A DNA stretch of 21,880 bases from contig CAYRXH010000039.1 in NCBI GenBank assembly GCA_964428185.1, forward strand, positions 1 through 21,880. Reading direction: 5' to 3'. The position numbers were made by a program, and so were the translations under genes. The notes under the pieces were generated by a model. It worked only from the letters and a program-made list of their open reading frames with translations, had not been told where the DNA came from and made no database searches. The first letter of the stretch is position 1; each line of letters opens with the position of its first letter. Below, in pieces: positions 16,113 through 21,880 of the stretch. The DNA is from CAYMAZ01 sp964428185. Lineage in GTDB: Bacteria > Bacteroidota > Bacteroidia > Bacteroidales > DTU049.

Positions 16113-16124
16113 ATGAGTATATGA
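16113..16124 (+). other. Possible minimal leader ORF overlapping the phosphatase start
   Basis: ATG AGT ATA TGA encodes Met-Ser-Ile and its stop overlaps the phosphatase start codon (ATGA at 16121-16124). It would lie about five bases from the predicted transcript end. It may be chance, since the gap is AT-rich. Confidence 0.25.
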
Positions 16125-16582
16125 AATATCTGATGGTTTGTTTAGGTAATATTTGCCGTTCTCCGCTTGCTGCAGGAATTCTGAAAAATAAACTTGAAGC
16201 TGCCGGCAGCGACTCAGTTGTTGAATCAAGAGGATTCGAGCCCTATCATAATGGTGATTACGCTGATGCAAGAGCCCAGAAAATTGCCCGCAAGAACAAT
16301 ATTGATATTTCAAAGCACAGAGCAACTTTGTTTCAGTCAGGGGATTTCGACAAATTTGATAAAATATTTGTCATGGACAGAGGAAATTTTTCTGATGTTG
16401 CAGCCATGGCCAGAAATAAAAATGATCTTCAGAAGATTGATTATCTTATGAATGTCTCACGGCCTGGAACAAATACTGTTGTTCCTGATCCATATTATGG
16501 TGTTGATGAAAACTTCTCACAAGTATTTGAAATGCTCAGCGAAGCTGCCGATGCCATTATTGAAAAATATGAGAAAAAATAA
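16121..16582 (+). CDS. Low-molecular-weight protein tyrosine phosphatase
   Basis: A cytosolic phosphatase of 153 residues. The P-loop CLGNICRS at 7-14 supplies the nucleophile Cys7 and the phosphate-binding Arg13 in a Cys-x5-Arg motif that begins at residue 7, as in the family. The general-acid Asp lies in VVPDPYYGVDENF near the C-terminal third. The length matches the family. ATG 16121 follows a strong promoter with a very short leader; a longer in-frame TTG at 16073 is part of the -33 box and is rejected. Bacterial members act on tyrosine kinases of capsule synthesis or on arginine phosphate, but no kinase lies nearby. The dehydratase gene follows after 11 bases, so it heads a three-gene run. 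Confidence 0.92.
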   Translation: MKYLMVCLGNICRSPLAAGILKNKLEAAGSDSVVESRGFEPYHNGDYADARAQKIARKNNIDISKHRATLFQSGDFDKFDKIFVMDRGNFSDVAAMARNKNDLQKIDYLMNVSRPGTNTVVPDPYYGVDENFSQVFEMLSEAADAIIEKYEKK

Positions 16583-16593
16583 GTTTCCTGCCA

Positions 16594-17547
16594 TTGAAAA
16601 CATATATTTCTGCCTCTGATATCATTGAGGCTCACAGTCTGATCAAGAATTACATACATCATACTCCGGTACTTGAATCCGAATCCATTAACAAAATTGC
16701 AGCTTGCAGAATTATTTTTAAATGTGAAAATTTTCAGAAAGCCGGAACTTTTAAATCAAGAGGTGCATCAAATGCGCTTTTTCATTACCTTGAAGTTGCC
16801 CTGAAATCAGGAGTAGCAACCCATTCGTCCGGAAATCATGCTCAGGCTCTTGCAAGAATAGCAAAATATTTGGGTGTTAAGGCTCACATTGTTATGCCTG
16901 AAAATTCAAACCCATTGAAAATTGCTGCAGTAAAAGAATATGGAGGACATATTACTTTCTGCAAACCTACACTGGAAGCCAGAGAAGAAAGTTTGATCAA
17001 GCTTATCAAAGACACAGGGGCTGTTGAAATACATCCGTACGATAATCTGCATATCATTGCAGGTCAGGCAACTGCAGCAAAAGAATTACTTGAAACAAAC
17101 CTCTCTCCGGATATTGTTATTGCTCCTGTTGGAGGTGGTGGTCTGCTTAGCGGAACTGCTCTTTCATGTCATTATTTTTCTCCTGAAACCAGAGTTATCG
17201 CAGCTGAACCACTTCAGGCAAACGATGCCTGGCAGTCATTTCAATCCAGAACATTTGTCCCATCGGTTCAACCAGATACAATAGCCGATGGACTAAGAAC
17301 TTCTCTTGGAACTATTACATTTCCAATTATCCTCGAACATGTTCATGACATTCTTACTGTAACTGAAAAAGGGATTTTAGAAGCAATGAAAATGATTTGG
17401 TTGCGAATGAAAATACTTGTTGAAACTTCGTCAGCAGTTGTCCTTGCTGCAATCATTGAACATCCTGAAGTTTTCCATAATAAAACCGTAGGCGCCATTC
17501 TTTCTGGTGGAAATGCAGATATAAATAATCTACCATGGAATGAATAA
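16594..17547 (+). CDS. PLP-dependent threonine/serine dehydratase or serine racemase-like enzyme
   Basis: A 317-residue fold-type II PLP enzyme. The Lys that binds PLP is Lys54 in GTFKSRGASN; SSGNHAQA (78-85) binds the substrate carboxylate, and the Gly-rich loop GGGGLLSG (180-187) holds the PLP phosphate. There is no regulatory ACT domain, so it resembles catabolic threonine dehydratases and serine/threonine racemases rather than biosynthetic IlvA. The two activities cannot be separated from sequence alone. No ATG exists at the 5' end; the TTG at 16594 is the only reasonable start, 11 bases after the phosphatase stop, since a TGA lies in frame at 16570. It overlaps the methyltransferase gene by eight bases, so translation is coupled. 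Confidence 0.9.
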   Translation: MKTYISASDIIEAHSLIKNYIHHTPVLESESINKIAACRIIFKCENFQKAGTFKSRGASNALFHYLEVALKSGVATHSSGNHAQALARIAKYLGVKAHIVMPENSNPLKIAAVKEYGGHITFCKPTLEAREESLIKLIKDTGAVEIHPYDNLHIIAGQATAAKELLETNLSPDIVIAPVGGGGLLSGTALSCHYFSPETRVIAAEPLQANDAWQSFQSRTFVPSVQPDTIADGLRTSLGTITFPIILEHVHDILTVTEKGILEAMKMIWLRMKILVETSSAVVLAAIIEHPEVFHNKTVGAILSGGNADINNLPWNE

Positions 17548-18247
17548 ACCTGCGACATTATTTATCATACCCACTCCCATCGGAGAACATCATCCTGAAA
17601 TTGTTCTTCCGCAAGAAACACTTTCCGTTCTGCCTGAAATCAAACATTTTCTTGTTGAGAATCTGAGAACCGCAAGAAGATTTCTGAAATCTGCAGGATA
17701 TCCTTATGATTTCAATGAAGTTTGGTTTTATGAATTGAATGAACACAACCAGTTTCACATTCACAGTGAATGGATACAACCCCTTGTCAACGGGAATTCA
17801 ATGGGACTTCTCAGTGAAGCCGGCCTTCCATGTGTTGCTGATCCAGGATATACAGTGGTAAGAATGGCACATGAGAAACAGTGCACAGTGATCCCTCTTG
17901 GAGGACCTTCCTCAATTCTTAAAGCATTAATGGCTTCAGGTCTCAACGGACAACAATTTACATTTCACGGATATCTTCCAGTAAAATCGGAAGAACTAAA
18001 AAAAACAATTAAAATAATTGAAGAACAAAGCAGATCCGGATACTCTCAGATTTTTATTGAAACACCCTATCGAAATAACAGAATGTTTGAAGCCCTGTGC
18101 AATATATGTAGAAATGAAACTCTGATATGTATTGCTTCTTCTTTGGATTCTCAGGAGCAACAAATAGTTACAAAACCTGTGGCTCTCTGGAAAAAAACAA
18201 AGCCTGAGCTGAAAGGAAAACCTTGCGTGTTTATACTAGGGCTTTGA
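17540..18247 (+). CDS. RsmI-like (tetrapyrrole methylase fold) SAM-dependent methyltransferase
   Basis: A 235-residue protein of the tetrapyrrole methylase fold, related to RsmI, the 16S rRNA C1402 2'-O-methyltransferase. Motifs are IIPTPIGEHHPE at the N-terminus, LLSEAGLPCVADPGYTVVR in the middle, LGGPSSILKALMASGL (the SAM region) and IFIETPYRNNRM. It is shorter than typical RsmI (around 280 residues), and the AEDTR-like segment of RsmI is replaced by VENLRTARRF. This is the second, RsmI-like group seen in Bacteroidota, whose RNA or other target is not known to me. It overlaps the dehydratase gene by eight bases and is the last gene of the run. Confidence 0.85.
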   Translation: MNKPATLFIIPTPIGEHHPEIVLPQETLSVLPEIKHFLVENLRTARRFLKSAGYPYDFNEVWFYELNEHNQFHIHSEWIQPLVNGNSMGLLSEAGLPCVADPGYTVVRMAHEKQCTVIPLGGPSSILKALMASGLNGQQFTFHGYLPVKSEELKKTIKIIEEQSRSGYSQIFIETPYRNNRMFEALCNICRNETLICIASSLDSQEQQIVTKPVALWKKTKPELKGKPCVFILGL

Positions 18248-18270
18248 TCTGTTTGGGCAAAGCACAGTGA

Positions 18271-20076
18271 TCAACCCAATTCATATACTCTGAGTTTTGC
18301 TTGCTTGATTCTCAGAGGCCTTTTATGCTTATTCCAGATATATACCACCATTCCGGCAGCATCCTGAGGAATATTCAATACACTTAGAGAATAATGCAAT
18401 TCAGAAACCTGCTTTGAAAACATCCAGTCTGTTTCAAGTCTCTCATATTGCAGATTGTTATTTACAGAATCCCTCACCGATACAACAAAAACACTGCCCC
18501 TAGGTCCAAATCCATCTTCAAACTGAACATCAAATTCAAAAACCAGAGACCTGCCACAAAAATCGAATACTGTATCAGGGAAAAATTCAATAAATTCATT
18601 CATAGTTACTTCACTTTCTGCCACTACATTTTTTTCAAACAGAAAATTTCTTGGCAGAAATTCACGCCTTTTTAATAACCTGACACCTGAATACTTATCT
18701 TCTGCAAGTACAATGTAGTCATCAAAATATCCGGGCATTGTATCTGCTTCCTGCTTCCTGAGTAATATAAAATCATCCATATTGTTTGGATAGGAAGCAG
18801 GGTTGATCAGATTCACTCCGTTATTCATAGCGGCAACATGAAAACCCCAAATCTGTTCATGAATTTTATAACCTGAGATTGTAACATCTGAAGGAGATCT
18901 CTCGCCTGAATTGCTTGCCACTATTTCAGAAAATTCAGCAGGAATGCGTTCATAATACCATTGAAAAGAATACGCTGAATTGATATGGAAAACAAAGTTG
19001 AACGGGATATACATCAGTGGTATCAAAATCCATCTTTTCCATCTGAAGCGCAAGGCATCTGAAGTGAAAAAAATATAACCAATAAAATAAGGATAAAGAA
19101 ATATTGAAGTTCTGTCCTCAGGATAATTAACCCCCATAAAAAAATGCATCACAAGAATAACAACAAGTGAGGATACCAGAAGAAATGGAAACAGAGTGAC
19201 AGAAGGTTCAAAAATTCTTCTGAATGAATTTCTGAAACATTCAATCACAAACAAACCCATAATGAACGCAAAGACAGCAACAACAGCCCACAGTAGAAAC
19301 TGAGATGTATTGTTAAACAACATCTGTCCATGAGTTTTTAAAATTGCATTGAAAAACCCCTCTTCACCTCCGTAATAAAGAAGGTTCATACTTTTAAGTT
19401 TCAGGCTGTATCCTAAAAAATATAAAAAGAAAATCAAAAAAGCTATGATAAAAAATCCAGATAAAATGATACTCCACTTCTTATAGAACTTGATTTTTCG
19501 AAAATACACAATACCTGTATAAATAACTATCATGAGTGCAGATGGTAAAAGAGTCAGGTTTGCCAAAACAGACAACATCAAACCCAATAATACAAAAGCT
19601 GCATGAAAACCTGACTGCTTTCTGTTCATTTCTAAAAGCATCCACAGCGAAAAGAGAAGAAATGCCATTGACATTCCGTATCCTCGCGCAAATGCAAAAA
19701 ATTCGATGAACCCATGCGTCAAAAACATGACAGACACAAAACCAAATTTTAGAAATTCATCTCTCAGTAAACTGGCTATCCCCGCTACAGATGCAGAGAA
19801 CAAAACCCAGGACAACAGGTTGGGCAAACGTAAAACAAAGGGTGATGAACCAAACCATTCATACATTTTATGAACCGCAAACGAATTAAGAATATGATTG
19901 TTTGCATCAGGCCATGCTGTATGTGGCCAAAAGTTGCCTGATTTAATGTAAATCAGATATGTAGAAACTTCATCATGCAAAACAGGAACATACATTGCCC
20001 TGAATATCAGATAAATGAATATTGATAGTGAAAGAAAACCCAGCCAGAACTGAAACCTGTGCTTTATCAAAAACAT
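18271..20076 (-). CDS. GT-C-like polytopic membrane protein with C-terminal soluble domain
   Basis: A 601-residue membrane protein. ATG 20076 is used; a longer frame begins at TTG 20094, too close to the predicted transcription start. Multiple hydrophobic segments fill about residues 10-380. The first loop contains VLHDEVSTYLIYI, with the Asp-Glu pair found in the first periplasmic loop of GT-C glycosyltransferases of the ArnT/PMT type. This suggests transfer of a lipid-linked sugar, as in envelope glycan or protein glycosylation. The last 190 or so residues are soluble, with beta-rich segments (VFEFDVQFEDGFGPRGSVF and later). I recognise no domain there; a carbohydrate-binding-like fold is possible. 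The gene is convergent with the methyltransferase gene (23-base gap). Confidence 0.7.
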   Translation of the reverse strand: MFLIKHRFQFWLGFLSLSIFIYLIFRAMYVPVLHDEVSTYLIYIKSGNFWPHTAWPDANNHILNSFAVHKMYEWFGSSPFVLRLPNLLSWVLFSASVAGIASLLRDEFLKFGFVSVMFLTHGFIEFFAFARGYGMSMAFLLFSLWMLLEMNRKQSGFHAAFVLLGLMLSVLANLTLLPSALMIVIYTGIVYFRKIKFYKKWSIILSGFFIIAFLIFFLYFLGYSLKLKSMNLLYYGGEEGFFNAILKTHGQMLFNNTSQFLLWAVVAVFAFIMGLFVIECFRNSFRRIFEPSVTLFPFLLVSSLVVILVMHFFMGVNYPEDRTSIFLYPYFIGYIFFTSDALRFRWKRWILIPLMYIPFNFVFHINSAYSFQWYYERIPAEFSEIVASNSGERSPSDVTISGYKIHEQIWGFHVAAMNNGVNLINPASYPNNMDDFILLRKQEADTMPGYFDDYIVLAEDKYSGVRLLKRREFLPRNFLFEKNVVAESEVTMNEFIEFFPDTVFDFCGRSLVFEFDVQFEDGFGPRGSVFVVSVRDSVNNNLQYERLETDWMFSKQVSELHYSLSVLNIPQDAAGMVVYIWNKHKRPLRIKQAKLRVYELG

Positions 20077-20091
20077 TAAACAAAATTTCAG

Positions 20092-20099
20092 CAAAAATA
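20092..20099 (-). promoter_or_regulatory. -7 box of the GT-C-like gene
   Basis: On the minus strand TATTTTTG matches TAnnTTTG exactly. A TTTTG lies 22 bases upstream (20126-20122), slightly long for the -33. Transcription would start near 20086, ten bases from the ATG at 20076. Confidence 0.55.
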
Positions 20100-20169
20100 G
20101 AGAATTCGATGAAACATCTTACAAAATGATCATGAATTATATTATTTCAGAGAAGAATCTGAACCTGAA

Positions 20170-20586
20170 TTACAGGTGCTTCTTTATTGACTGTATGATA
20201 GCCTGCTTACTTTTCACTCCTACCATCCGATCAACTTCACGACCGTTTTTCAGAACTATCAGACTGGGAATACTCCGTATTCCAAATTCATTGGAAACTA
20301 CAGGATTCTCGTCAACATTCAGTTTACCAACCATCATCTTGTCTCCCATCTCCTCTGCAACTTCGTTAATAACCGGTACAATCATTTTACAGGGCATACA
20401 CCAGGGTGCCCAGAAATCAATCAACACTACTCCCTTTGATACTTTGCTCTTATAATTAGCATCTGTCAATGTTATAACGAATTTGCTATCAGAAACTACA
20501 GGCATATTTTTAATTTGGCGGTATTGGTAGATTATATATCCGACAACTATTGACAGCACAATAAGAACGATAATCAGTATATTCAT
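20170..20586 (-). CDS. Membrane-anchored thioredoxin
   Basis: A 138-residue protein with one N-terminal transmembrane segment (about 2-19, MNILIIVLIVLSIVV) and then a thioredoxin domain. The redox motif is WCMPC at 62-66 (Met in place of the usual Gly), followed by the cis-Pro107 in SIPSL and the buried Asp in IDFWAPW. Basic residues (YRQIK) follow the membrane segment, so by the positive-inside rule the domain faces the cytoplasm rather than the periplasm; this is an inference. Its ATG overlaps the OsmC stop as ATGA, so it is translated with OsmC. It could also be called simply a thioredoxin family protein. Confidence 0.9.
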   Translation of the reverse strand: MNILIIVLIVLSIVVGYIIYQYRQIKNMPVVSDSKFVITLTDANYKSKVSKGVVLIDFWAPWCMPCKMIVPVINEVAEEMGDKMMVGKLNVDENPVVSNEFGIRSIPSLIVLKNGREVDRMVGVKSKQAIIQSIKKHL

Positions 20587-21005
20587 GAGTTCTTAATAAC
20601 TTTAATTTGGTGAGTAATGCTTGCAAAATGTCTAAACATAAATGACACTCCGCAATATTTTTCCTGTGACAAAGAAATTGCTTTTTCATATTTTTCAACA
20701 TCTGGTTCTTTAGAAGTAAACTCATAGATTATATGAATCGCATTATAATACTTAGGATGTTCATCTGTAAGTTGAGCTTCAATCTCAACTCTTAAATTAT
20801 CAACTTCATGTCTCATCTTTTTCAGAATTGAAATCACATCTATTCCTGTACATCCGGCCAAAGCGCTAAGAAGAAGCTTCTTGGGAGGAGCTCCTGCCGA
20901 AGTCATGCCATCTGAAGCAGGGGCATCCATTATCAGATGGTGTTCTGAAATCTCTGAATCAAACTTCATATCGCCAAGCCATGTAGTTACGACCTTATGC
21001 TTCAT
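20583..21005 (-). CDS. OsmC/Ohr-family peroxidase-like protein
   Basis: A 140-residue protein of the OsmC/Ohr family. It has PPKKLLLSALAGCTGIDV with the first Cys at residue 52, and SQEKYCGVSFMF with the second Cys at 118, the pair that reduces organic hydroperoxides in the family. The N-terminus fits the family's small strand region (TTWLGDMKFD). In known members lipoylated proteins regenerate the enzyme; here a thioredoxin gene overlaps by four bases and suggests a different reductant. The ATG at 21005 is the first in frame. A -7 box lies 26 bases upstream. Confidence 0.92.
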   Translation of the reverse strand: MKHKVVTTWLGDMKFDSEISEHHLIMDAPASDGMTSAGAPPKKLLLSALAGCTGIDVISILKKMRHEVDNLRVEIEAQLTDEHPKYYNAIHIIYEFTSKEPDVEKYEKAISLSQEKYCGVSFMFRHFASITHQIKVIKNS

Positions 21006-21030
21006 ACTTATATAATTGTATATTTTTATG

Positions 21031-21038
21031 CAAAATTA
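21031..21038 (-). promoter_or_regulatory. -7 box of the OsmC-thioredoxin operon
   Basis: On the minus strand TAATTTTG matches TAnnTTTG exactly. Transcription would begin near 21025, 20 bases before the ATG at 21005. No clear -33 TTG was found. Confidence 0.5.
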
Positions 21039-21106
21039 CCAATTTTTCATGAAATCTGAGCTATACTTTTATAAAAAAGTTGACGTTATTAATAGAAAAA
21101 AAAGTC

Positions 21107-21766
21107 ATGAAATTTTTTGCAATCTCTGTCATTATTATTTCCTGTTTTTTCCTTGTTTTTTCTGCTTGTAAAAAGGAACAGGACAATATCATTGTCACAA
21201 CAGTGAATAAACAATATGTATTAATACGCAATGTTGCTGAACTTCAGGCATCATCTAATCCTATTTCACTGCATATAGACAGCATATTGCAGGGGCTTAT
21301 AAATACACAGATTATTTCAACAGGTCTGAAGCGATTTGACCTAAACGGAGATGGAAAACCTGATATTTCATTTGAGATTCTGGACCTGATGACTTTCAAT
21401 CAGGGAAATCTCCCTGAAGAATTTGATTCACTTGCTGCGAAAGCATGGTTATACAATGGGACTGAAATTCTTGACAATTCCACATGGGGCTACCCTGATG
21501 CCCTTTGCGAAGGGACAGATATCAGCAGCGATGGAAACTGGAGGTCAGACTTTGGTGTATTGGGGACATTTCTGAATGCCGGACAGTTCCAGGGCAAAGG
21601 CGACCGGTATCTTGCATTCCGAATCCCTGAAGGCGGAGATTATCAGTACGGCTGGATCAAAATATACTGCAGTCAGCACAATGACACTATTCGCATCATT
21701 GATTTTGCATACAACATACTTCCTGGAGGAAGAATTCAAAGTGGTCAAACAGAACAATTTTTATAA
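21107..21766 (+). CDS. Lipoprotein of unknown function
   Basis: A 219-residue lipoprotein. The signal (MKFFAISVIIISCFFLVFSA) ends in a lipobox with lipidated Cys21, followed by KKEQD. ATG 21107 is preferred to the in-frame TTG at 21080 because it begins a proper signal peptide. A calcium-loop-like segment FDLNGDGKPDISFEI lies near residue 75, similar to the Asp-rich loops of FG-GAP proteins. The C-terminal part ends with a Trp-Ile-Lys-Ile-Tyr strand (YQYGWIKIY) and PGGRIQSGQ, as seen in short surface proteins of Bacteroidota. No enzyme motif was seen. It is divergent from the OsmC operon. Confidence 0.75.
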   Translation: MKFFAISVIIISCFFLVFSACKKEQDNIIVTTVNKQYVLIRNVAELQASSNPISLHIDSILQGLINTQIISTGLKRFDLNGDGKPDISFEILDLMTFNQGNLPEEFDSLAAKAWLYNGTEILDNSTWGYPDALCEGTDISSDGNWRSDFGVLGTFLNAGQFQGKGDRYLAFRIPEGGDYQYGWIKIYCSQHNDTIRIIDFAYNILPGGRIQSGQTEQFL

Positions 21767-21797
21767 AAAGTTCAAGGTGTTGATAAATCTTTTTTTG

Positions 21798-21805
21798 TAG
21801 ATTTG
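21798..21805 (+). promoter_or_regulatory. -7 box before the 3'-5' exonuclease gene
   Basis: TAGATTTG matches TAnnTTTG exactly. Transcription would start near 21811, about 20 bases before the ATG at 21831. A TTG at 21780-21782 is only 15 bases upstream, short for a -33. Confidence 0.5.
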
Positions 21806-21830
21806 AAACATAAAATAATGACTAAAGAAT

Positions 21831-21880
21831 ATGTTAGGAACCAATTTTAATAATGTTCTTTTTCTGGATATTGAAACTGT
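21831..21880 (+). CDS. Start of a DEDD-type 3'-5' exonuclease gene (partial)
   Basis: The first 17 residues are visible: MLGTNFNNVLFLDIETV. FLDIET is exonuclease motif I of the DEDD superfamily, whose Asp and Glu bind the catalytic metals. Bacteroidota have a PolB-like 3'-5' exonuclease beginning in nearly this way (Met-Leu, a short linker, then -NVLFLDIETV-). The window edge cuts the gene, so length and function remain open. The ATG lies about 20 bases downstream of the expected transcription start. Confidence 0.6.
   Translation, partial: MLGTNFNNVLFLDIET

Noticed and set aside
18241..18263. GCTTTG...CAAAGC hairpin between the methyltransferase and GT-C genes as a terminator
   Set aside because: The stem has only six base pairs with an 11-base loop and no T-run follows, so it is not a convincing terminator.
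21818..21850. Ten-residue ORF beginning at ATG 21818
   Set aside because: It is in another frame to the exonuclease start, very short and without a recognisable peptide; the overlapping frame at 21831 carries motif I of a known family.
1..21880. CRISPR array, insertion sequence, prophage, tRNA or rRNA
   Set aside because: No regularly spaced repeats, transposase or integrase motifs, long terminal inverted repeats or recognisable RNA gene was seen on either strand by eye.

Overview
The window is an AT-rich stretch of a Bacteroidota genome, probably class Bacteroidia. The reasons are: two secreted proteins with C-terminal type IX secretion (T9SS) type A sorting domains; lipoproteins with the usual short lipobox and a Lys/Glu-rich stretch after the Cys; a TonB-dependent receptor with an N-terminal carboxypeptidase-regulatory-like domain; a DUF2027/Smr protein; absence of Shine-Dalgarno sequences; and many exact copies of the Bacteroidota -7 promoter box TAnnTTTG upstream of genes. 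Most genes are housekeeping or envelope genes. I found no rRNA, tRNA, CRISPR array, insertion sequence, phage module or recognisable defence system.

Region 1 (1-6342, all +) is a surface and secreted-protein block: the tail of an outer-membrane barrel gene, an LVIVD-repeat propeller with a T9SS signal, two unrelated lipoproteins, and an FG-GAP/PQQ-like propeller with a T9SS signal. The first propeller gene and both lipoprotein genes are followed by a clear hairpin terminator, so most of these are separate transcription units. Region 2 (6332-9667) holds a minus-strand cupin and DUF2027/Smr pair, a divergent PrsW-type membrane protease, and dprA converging on it with overlapping 3' ends. Region 3 (9672-13279) has two divergent -7 boxes between dprA and a TonB-dependent receptor, then a GT-B glycosyltransferase. 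Region 4 (13415-18247, all +) carries a fused alpha+beta 2-oxoacid dehydrogenase E1 and a flavodoxin, then a tight run of low-molecular-weight phosphatase, PLP-dependent dehydratase/racemase and RsmI-like methyltransferase. Region 5 (18271-21005, all -) has a GT-C-like membrane protein and a translationally coupled OsmC and membrane-anchored thioredoxin pair. Region 6 (21107-21880, +) has one more lipoprotein and the start of a DEDD 3'-5' exonuclease gene cut by the window edge.

Several start codons were set from promoter positions rather than from the longest open frame. The -7 boxes at 4725, 9672 (minus), 16095 and 20092 (minus) would place transcription starts downstream of, or too close to, the longest-frame starts. 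The most testable hints of new biology are modest: the OsmC-thioredoxin coupling, the phosphatase-dehydratase-methyltransferase operon with a minimal overlapping leader ORF, the E1 fusion with a non-canonical TPP loop, and the two-half four-cysteine lipoprotein.
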